From Nocardia iowensis (GTDB taxonomy: Bacteria; Actinomycetota; Actinomycetes; Mycobacteriales; Mycobacteriaceae): a stretch of DNA of 64,000 nt. Shown in pieces: positions 56,957 to 64,000 of the stretch. The notes below the pieces were generated by a model, which was not told the origin of the DNA, made no database searches, and was given only the letters and a program-made list of their open reading frames with translations. Every line of letters starts with the position of its first letter. Within the stretch, counting starts at the first letter, position 1. Location of the stretch: contig NZ_CP078145.1 of assembly GCF_019222765.1 (NCBI RefSeq), positions 434,001-498,000 on the forward strand, in the 5' to 3' direction. Made by a program: the position numbers and the translations under genes.

Positions 56957-57463
56957 TTACGAAGCGGGTTTTTCCAGCGAGAGGTGGTCCTCGTGCGCGG
57001 CTGCCCCGAGTCCGTGCGGCAGCACGGCGCGGGCCTGCTTGAGCGAGTCGATCGTCTTCTCCGGCGCGCGCAGCTTCTTCACCCGCAGATAGCCGAGGAA
57101 GGCCAGCAGCGCGGTCGCGACGATCATCAGCGCGAACACGATCAGGAACGCGGCCCAGCGGGCCAGCCACACGTCGAGCAGTTCACCGAGGAAGAAGAAA
57201 AAGAAGAAGGTGCTGAACAGCAGGACGGTCAGCGCGAGGATGAAGTAGACGCTGCCCTGCAGGCCCTTCTTGATCTCGCCGGTCACCTCGGCCTTGGCCA
57301 GCGCGACTTCGGCGCGGACCAGGGTCGACATCTGTTCGGTGGCGTCGCGCACCAGGCTGCCGAAGCTCGCGCTGCCCGCGGGATTGGCGTCGGACAAGGG
57401 AATGGAGGTCACCGTACGACCGCGCTGTGCGTCGCTCCCGTTACCGCCGTTTGTGAAACTCAC
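56957..57463 (-). CDS. Act-holin-like membrane protein (phage holin family)
   Basis: The 168-aa protein has two close membrane helices (GSVYFILALTVLLFSTFFFFFFLGELL and WAAFLIVFALMIVATALLAFLGYL, residues 69-127) between charged ends. An N-terminal region with LVRDATEQMSTLVRAEVALAKAEV matches the actinobacterial holin superfamily III, whose members are not known to be lytic. It corresponds to Rv3669. Confidence 0.88.
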   Translation of the reverse strand: MSFTNGGNGSDAQRGRTVTSIPLSDANPAGSASFGSLVRDATEQMSTLVRAEVALAKAEVTGEIKKGLQGSVYFILALTVLLFSTFFFFFFLGELLDVWLARWAAFLIVFALMIVATALLAFLGYLRVKKLRAPEKTIDSLKQARAVLPHGLGAAAHEDHLSLEKPAS

Positions 57464-57502
57464 TTGGTCGACCCTTCTCCCTGTCCCGGCACTGCTTCGG
57501 CC

Positions 57503-58723
57503 TCACTCTTCTCGTTGTAACGCACGGGCGTCCTGCCGCGCCTGGTGGACACGCCCACGCCGCAACAGTAGCGCCGAACCGGCGAGCGACGCCGCCATTG
57601 ATGTGACCAACACGGCGGCCTTCGCCAATTCGACGGCGGAGCCGTCGCCGACGTCTGCCAGTGCGAGTTCTGCCACCAGAAGGCTAACGGTGAAGCCGAT
57701 CGCGCCGAGCACCGACAGGGCGAACACGTCGCGGTAGCCGAGTTCGGCCGGACGCTTCGCCACGCCGAACCGGATTGCGAGCCAGCTGATCCCGAAGATT
57801 CCGATGGTTTTGCCGAGCAGCAATCCGAGAATCACGGCCAGCGCCAGCCGGTCGCTGAACAATTCGCCGAACACCTTGCCGTCCAACGGAACTCCGGAGG
57901 CGAACAGGGCGAACAGCGGCACACACAACCCGGCCGAGATCGGCTGGATCAGGTGCTCCAACCGGGTGGCGGGTGCCTCCGCCTCACCCGGGTCCGGCCG
58001 CACCCTGGTGAGCAGGCCGAGCGCTACACCGGCCAGGGTCGGATGGATGCCCGCCTCGTGCAGTGCGTACCAGGACACCAGCGCCAGCGGCAGATAGACC
58101 AACGGCGTGCTGATCCGTTTGTGCTGCGCCAGTGCCCAACCCGCGAAGCAGGCCACGGCGGCCAGCAGCCACAGCAGCGACAACGTGGTGGTGAACAGGA
58201 CGGCGATCAGAATGATGGCCACCAGATCGTCGACTACCGCGAGACTGAGCAGGAACACCCGCGCACTCGCCGGAATGCGCGATCCCGTCATGGCGAGCAC
58301 GGCCAGCGCGAACGCGATATCGGTGGCCACCGGAATGGCCCAGCCGCGGTCCATCCCTGGCGCGCCGAAACCGATGGCGAGCGCGATCAGCGCCGGGGTG
58401 ACCACGCCGCCGATCGCGGCGATGATCGGCAGCGCAGCGCGTTTCGGGTCGGCGAGCTCGCCGACGACCAGCTCGCGTTTGAGCTCGAGCCCGGCAACGA
58501 AGAAGAAGATGGCGAGCAGGCCGTCCTTGGTCCAGTCCGCCAGGGTGAGGTCCAGGTGCAGCGGTGGGATGGCGAGCACCGTCTCGGTCATCGTCACATA
58601 GCTCTCGCCCCATGGCGAGTTCACCCACAGCAACGCCACAGCTGCCGCGATAAGCAGGATGGTGCCGCCGACGGTTTCGGTCCGTAGAAAGCGGGATAGT
58701 TCCGAGCGCACCTGCGTGATCAC
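57503..58723 (-). CDS. nhaA: Na+/H+ antiporter NhaA
   Basis: The 406-aa protein has twelve membrane segments. The transport site lies in LAVVDDLVAIILIA near residue 160, and ATDIAFALAVLAM near 132 belongs to the same crossing. It exchanges sodium for protons at alkaline pH. The GTG at 58723 is chosen because AAAGG lies seven bases before it. In Mycobacterium tuberculosis this spot holds a protease gene (Rv3668c) instead. Confidence 0.93.
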   Translation of the reverse strand: MITQVRSELSRFLRTETVGGTILLIAAAVALLWVNSPWGESYVTMTETVLAIPPLHLDLTLADWTKDGLLAIFFFVAGLELKRELVVGELADPKRAALPIIAAIGGVVTPALIALAIGFGAPGMDRGWAIPVATDIAFALAVLAMTGSRIPASARVFLLSLAVVDDLVAIILIAVLFTTTLSLLWLLAAVACFAGWALAQHKRISTPLVYLPLALVSWYALHEAGIHPTLAGVALGLLTRVRPDPGEAEAPATRLEHLIQPISAGLCVPLFALFASGVPLDGKVFGELFSDRLALAVILGLLLGKTIGIFGISWLAIRFGVAKRPAELGYRDVFALSVLGAIGFTVSLLVAELALADVGDGSAVELAKAAVLVTSMAASLAGSALLLRRGRVHQARQDARALQREE

Positions 58724-58871
58724 GGGGAACCTTTCGGCCGGGTGGTCAAGGCTGCGACCGCACCATCCCAACGATTCGGCTGTCAGGTACACGACCGCAC
58801 GCCGACCAGACTTCCCGGCACACCTTACGCAATCCTAACGGGCGCAGCCGGACGAAGTCCGTCCGCATACC

Positions 58872-58910
58872 GCGCATGGCCGCTGGCGAAGCACGCCACC
58901 GGCCATGCGC
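58872..58910 (-). terminator. Terminator after acs
   Basis: An 11-bp stem (58872-58882 with 58900-58910) continues after one mismatch into a 5-bp stem with a 5-nt loop. It starts 12 bases beyond the acs stop codon. Confidence 0.75.
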
Positions 58911-58922
58911 CTGGCTGCGGAG

Positions 58923-60875
<1,953 letters not shown>

Positions 60876-61271
60876 CTCGCTTCTTCTTTCCACGTAGCCT
60901 GAGCCCACGATTCAAACGCAGCCAGTTCGACAGTAATCAACTGTGACCTACGCCGCGTCCGGTGTGTCCACCGGGTTTCGGTACCGGCGCGCCGTCGCGT
61001 AATCCGCAACGGAGTGGCCGATACCGGGAGACGCCGGATGGACTCTTCGGAGGCAATGTTCCGGTGGATAGGTCGTTTTCGCGCGATGTTTTTCGTGTTT
61101 CGGCCATGTTGCCGTACTGGTAACAAGTGGAACGAACCTTGGTCAATCCGATGACAGAGCTCACCAGAGTGGTTAATCTCCGAGGCACCCAAGGCGGTTT
61201 GTGCCGGCATGCGCCTGGTGACCTCACGCGCGTGCCACAGATTCCGCCCTTCTCGAAATCGGGAGAACGCG
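60876..61271. other. Divergent promoter region of acs and dppA
   Basis: This 396-bp stretch has no gene. The minus strand has TTGACC (61139-61144) and TACCAG about 18 bases further on, which may be the acs promoter. I found no good CRP site: TGTGACCTACGCCGC misses the second half. No boxes stand out for dppA. Confidence 0.4.
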
Positions 61272-62879
61272 TTGAGATTCAACAGAGCAATGGCGCTGAC
61301 CGCGGCAGTACTGCTGGCTACCAGCCTGGGACTGGCCGCGTGTTCATCAGAGGACAGTGCTGACGCCAGCATCGTCACCACGAACAGTGGTGAACCGCAG
61401 AACCCGTTGGTGCCAACCAACACCAACGAGTTCTGGGGCGGTCGCGTCGTCGACCGGTTGTTCGCGGGGTTGAAGTACTACGACGCCAACGGCAAGGCGC
61501 ACGACGAGGTGGCGGAGTCGATCGAGACCACCGATCGCAAGAACTACCGGATCACCATCAAGCCGGATTGGAAGTTCAGCGACGGCACACCGGTGACTGC
61601 GAAGTCGTTCGTCGATGCCTGGAACTACGGCGCGCTCGGCACGAACGCTCAGTTGCAGAGCTATGTGTTCACCGAAATCGTCGGTTTCAAGGACGTGTCC
61701 GAGGCTCCGCCGAAGGCCCAGACCATGTCGGGTCTGAAGGTAGTCGACGACCGGACCTTTACGGTGGAACTGGTACAGCCGTCGATCGACTTCGAGACCG
61801 CGCTCGGCTACGCGCCGTTCTACCCGCTGCCCGAGGCGGCGTTCAAGGACATCAAGGCGTTCGGTGAGAACCCGATCGGTAACGGCCCGTACAAGTTCGC
61901 GAGCAACGGTGCGTGGCAGCACAACACGCAGATCGATCTGGTGCCGAACCCGGAGTACAAGGGTGGCCGCCCGGCCAAGAACAAGGGCCTGCGCTTCGTC
62001 ATGTACCAGTCCTTCGACACGGCCTACGCAGACCTGCAGGCGGGCAACCTGGACGCCCTCGACACCATCCCGGACAGCGCGCTGAGCTCCTACAAGCAGG
62101 ATCTGGGTGACCGCGCGATCACCAAGCCGACCGCGCAGAACCAGAAGTTCGGCATCCAGGCCAACGTCCCGCACTTCGCGGGCGAGGAAGGTGCGTTGCG
62201 CCGCAAGGCCATCTCGATGGCGATCAATCGAGAACAGATCTGCCAGAACATCTTCCACGGCACCAGGAACCCGGCCCGCGATTTCACCGCCTCCACCCTT
62301 CCCGGGTTCAACGGCAACCTGCCCGGCTCGGAGTTCCTGAATCACAACCCGGCAGAGGCCAAGAAGCTGTGGGCCCAGGCCGATGCCATCTCCCCCTGGT
62401 CGGGCCGATTCGAGATCGCCTACAACTCCGACGGTGGCCACCAGGCCTGGATCGAAGCCGCCGCGAACAGCATCAAGAACACCCTCGGCATCGAAGCCAT
62501 CGCCACCCCGTACCCCACCTTCAAGAACATCCGGGACTTGGTGAACGCCAAGACCATCGGCAAGGCGTTCCGCTACGGCTGGCAGGGTGACTACCCGACC
62601 ATGCTGCAGTTCCTCACGTCCAACTACTACAGCCACTCCGAGACCAACAACGTCGACTGGAACAACCCCGAGTTCGATCGGCTCCTCAACGCCGCACTGG
62701 CCGCGCCGACGCTGGAGGAGTCCCACAAGCTAGTCGGTCAGGCGCAGTCGTTGATGCTGCAGTCGATGGCCGACATTCCGGTGTTCGACTACGTCGCCGC
62801 CGCGGGCCGCTCGGACAAGGTGAAGAAGGCCGAACTCGCCTGGAACGGTCTGTTCGACTTCGAAAACATCGAGAAGTAG
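61272..62879 (+). CDS. dppA: Peptide ABC transporter substrate-binding lipoprotein
   Basis: The 535-aa protein starts at the TTG at 61272, which has GGGAGA five bases upstream, and opens RFNRAMALTAAVLLATSLGLAACSS with the lipobox LAAC (Cys near residue 24). An earlier ATG would disrupt the signal. Family 5 binding-protein features follow: NPLVPTNTNEF near 46 and ENPIGNGPYKF near 203. It captures peptides outside the membrane for DppBC. An intercistronic hairpin follows. Confidence 0.93.
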   Translation: MRFNRAMALTAAVLLATSLGLAACSSEDSADASIVTTNSGEPQNPLVPTNTNEFWGGRVVDRLFAGLKYYDANGKAHDEVAESIETTDRKNYRITIKPDWKFSDGTPVTAKSFVDAWNYGALGTNAQLQSYVFTEIVGFKDVSEAPPKAQTMSGLKVVDDRTFTVELVQPSIDFETALGYAPFYPLPEAAFKDIKAFGENPIGNGPYKFASNGAWQHNTQIDLVPNPEYKGGRPAKNKGLRFVMYQSFDTAYADLQAGNLDALDTIPDSALSSYKQDLGDRAITKPTAQNQKFGIQANVPHFAGEEGALRRKAISMAINREQICQNIFHGTRNPARDFTASTLPGFNGNLPGSEFLNHNPAEAKKLWAQADAISPWSGRFEIAYNSDGGHQAWIEAAANSIKNTLGIEAIATPYPTFKNIRDLVNAKTIGKAFRYGWQGDYPTMLQFLTSNYYSHSETNNVDWNNPEFDRLLNAALAAPTLEESHKLVGQAQSLMLQSMADIPVFDYVAAAGRSDKVKKAELAWNGLFDFENIEK

Positions 62880-62883
62880 CCGC

Positions 62884-62919
62884 TGATCAGCCGCGTCGCG
62901 AAGGCGGCGCGGCTCATCA
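62884..62919 (+). promoter_or_regulatory. Hairpin between dppA and dppB
   Basis: A 4-bp and a 7-bp stem (62884-62887/62916-62919 and 62889-62895/62908-62914), separated by one mismatch, lie four bases after the dppA stop. It may protect the upstream mRNA or act as a partial terminator, giving more binding protein than permease. Confidence 0.55.
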
Positions 62920-62936
62920 CTGACCCAGGAGGCGAA

Positions 62937-63863
62937 ATGGCCTGGTATGTCGTGCGGCGTCTGCTTCAGATGATCCCCGTGTTCCTCGGGGCGACGCTGC
63001 TCATCTATGCCTTGGTATTCCTCATTCCCGGCGATCCGATTCAGGCCCTCGCCGGCGACAAACCGATGACCCCCGCGGTGGAGGCGCAACTCCGCGCGCG
63101 GTATCACCTCGACCAGCCCTTCATCATGCAGTATCTGCTGTATCTGAAGGGCATTGTCACGTTCGACTTCGGCACCGCCTTCTCCGGCAGGCCGGTGCGC
63201 GACGAGCTGGCGCGAGCCTTCCCGATCACCATCAAACTCGCCGCCATGGCGGTGTGCATCGAGGCCGTGTTCGGCGTCATCTTCGGCCTGGTGGCCGGGC
63301 TGCGCAAGGGCAAGCTGTTCGACTCGACGATGCTGGTCGTCAGCCTGATCGTGATCGCGGTCCCGATCTTCGTCGTCGGCTTCCTCGCGCAGTTCCTGCT
63401 CGGGGTGAAGTGGGGGATCGCACCGGTGACCGTCACCGGTAAGGCGAGTTACACCGAATTGCTGGTTCCCGCTTTCGTGCTCGGCTCGTTGTCGTTCGCC
63501 TACGTGCTGCGGTTGACCCGGAACTCGGTGGCGGAGAACATGTCCGCCGACTTCGTCCGGACCGCGACTGCCAAGGGGCTGAGCAGGCCCCGGGTGGTGA
63601 CGGTGCACATCCTGCGTAACTCGATGATCCCGGTGATCACCTTCCTCGGCGCCGAACTCGGCTCGCTGATGGGCGGCGCCATCGTCACCGAGGGCATCTT
63701 CAACATTCCCGGCGTCGGCGGCACGTTGTTCCAGGCGATCACCCGTGGCGAACCGCCCACCGTCGTGTCGTTCGTGACGGTGCTGATCATCATCTTCCTG
63801 GTCTCCAACCTGGTCGTAGACCTCCTCTACGCCGCACTCGATCCGAGGATTCGCTATGCCTGA
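62937..63863 (+). CDS. dppB: Peptide ABC transporter permease DppB
   Basis: The 308-aa protein has six membrane helices. It opens MAWYVVRRLLQMIPVFLGATLLIY, the usual N-terminus, and has the EAA-like loop VRTATAKGLSRPRVVTVHILRNSMIPVITF near residue 205, which touches the ATPase. AGGAGG sits six bases before the ATG. dppC overlaps its end by eight bases. Confidence 0.94.
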   Translation: MAWYVVRRLLQMIPVFLGATLLIYALVFLIPGDPIQALAGDKPMTPAVEAQLRARYHLDQPFIMQYLLYLKGIVTFDFGTAFSGRPVRDELARAFPITIKLAAMAVCIEAVFGVIFGLVAGLRKGKLFDSTMLVVSLIVIAVPIFVVGFLAQFLLGVKWGIAPVTVTGKASYTELLVPAFVLGSLSFAYVLRLTRNSVAENMSADFVRTATAKGLSRPRVVTVHILRNSMIPVITFLGAELGSLMGGAIVTEGIFNIPGVGGTLFQAITRGEPPTVVSFVTVLIIIFLVSNLVVDLLYAALDPRIRYA

Positions 63864-64000
63864 CCTCGACAAAGGAAAAGGAATCGACCTCGCGGAAAGC
63901 GCGGCCCGCGGCAGGCAGGTCTACTTCGTCGCACCGCCCGACGAGGTCGAGGTGCTCGCCACCGACATGGTCGTCGACGCGGGCTCGCCGACCAGCGTCT
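63856..64000 (+). CDS. dppC: Peptide ABC transporter permease DppC (partial)
   Basis: Only the first 48 codons lie in the window (MPDLDKGKGIDLAESAARGR). The hydrophobic parts are beyond the end. It is called from the position after dppB with an 8-base overlap, as in Rv3664c. No family motif is yet visible. Confidence 0.75.
   Translation, partial: MPDLDKGKGIDLAESAARGRQVYFVAPPDEVEVLATDMVVDAGSPTSV

Overview
The window is about 64 kb of high-GC actinobacterial chromosome. A Nocardia-like member of the Mycobacteriales is the best fit. The reasons are a long run of genes in the order of the Mycobacterium tuberculosis Rv3710-Rv3664c region, an ESX-type MinD-like ATPase, a secreted cholesterol oxidase of Rhodococcus/Nocardia type, many TetR regulators, frequent GTG starts and several apparently leaderless genes. 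I see no insertion sequence, prophage, CRISPR array or rRNA. One tRNA (Pro, CGG) is present.

Left part (1-17.2 kb): a partial MinD-like ATPase; leuA with a Leu-rich leader peptide and attenuator stem and a 53-bp duplicated 3' end; a TSUP permease; a secreted TAP-type peptidase; cholesterol oxidase; a voltage-sensor-like membrane protein; LtrA; small stress-type genes; a TetR gene next to two tandem RibD/DHFR-like reductases; MarR/YjbQ; and the ask-asd operon for aspartate-family amino acids.

Middle accessory part (17.2-40.6 kb): a YefM-YoeB toxin-antitoxin pair with a palindromic operator; a GH3 beta-glucosidase with a TetR gene; a class IV aminotransferase; TetR/PaaI thioesterase; two tandem secreted serine hydrolases; an APC permease behind a structured leader ending in an intrinsic terminator; Fur-family regulator plus catalase; a 670-bp gap with a tiny membrane ORF and three hairpins with near-identical loops; P450-TetR and a FAD monooxygenase that share an operator sequence; stand-alone allophanate hydrolase; an ArsC-type reductase; a two-gene piece of the SCO2521/SCO2522 cassette; GNAT; and an SDR lacking its catalytic Tyr/Lys.

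Right part (40.6-64 kb): the conserved mycobacterial block. It holds tRNA-Pro, a Pro-rich membrane protein, metallophosphoesterase, YqeY, PonA2-type PBP, WhiB4, two ArsA-like ATPases, the 53-aa DUF4177 protein, RidA, MBL-fold hydrolase, Crp, a small membrane protein, then nth, TlpA-like, NUDIX and marP as an overlapping operon, then EphE, holin-like protein, NhaA, Acs and the dppABC start. Its themes are envelope and redox/acid stress (PonA2, WhiB4, MarP, Crp) and carbon or peptide uptake (Acs, Dpp). CRP-like half-sites lie upstream of whiB4 and of crp itself.

The signals most worth following are the three repeated-loop hairpins at 30684-30922, the APC permease leader at 27524-27681, the shared operator joining the P450 and monooxygenase promoters, and the large inverted repeat at 49706-49800. 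Functions are read from motifs and recalled family features; no database search was run.
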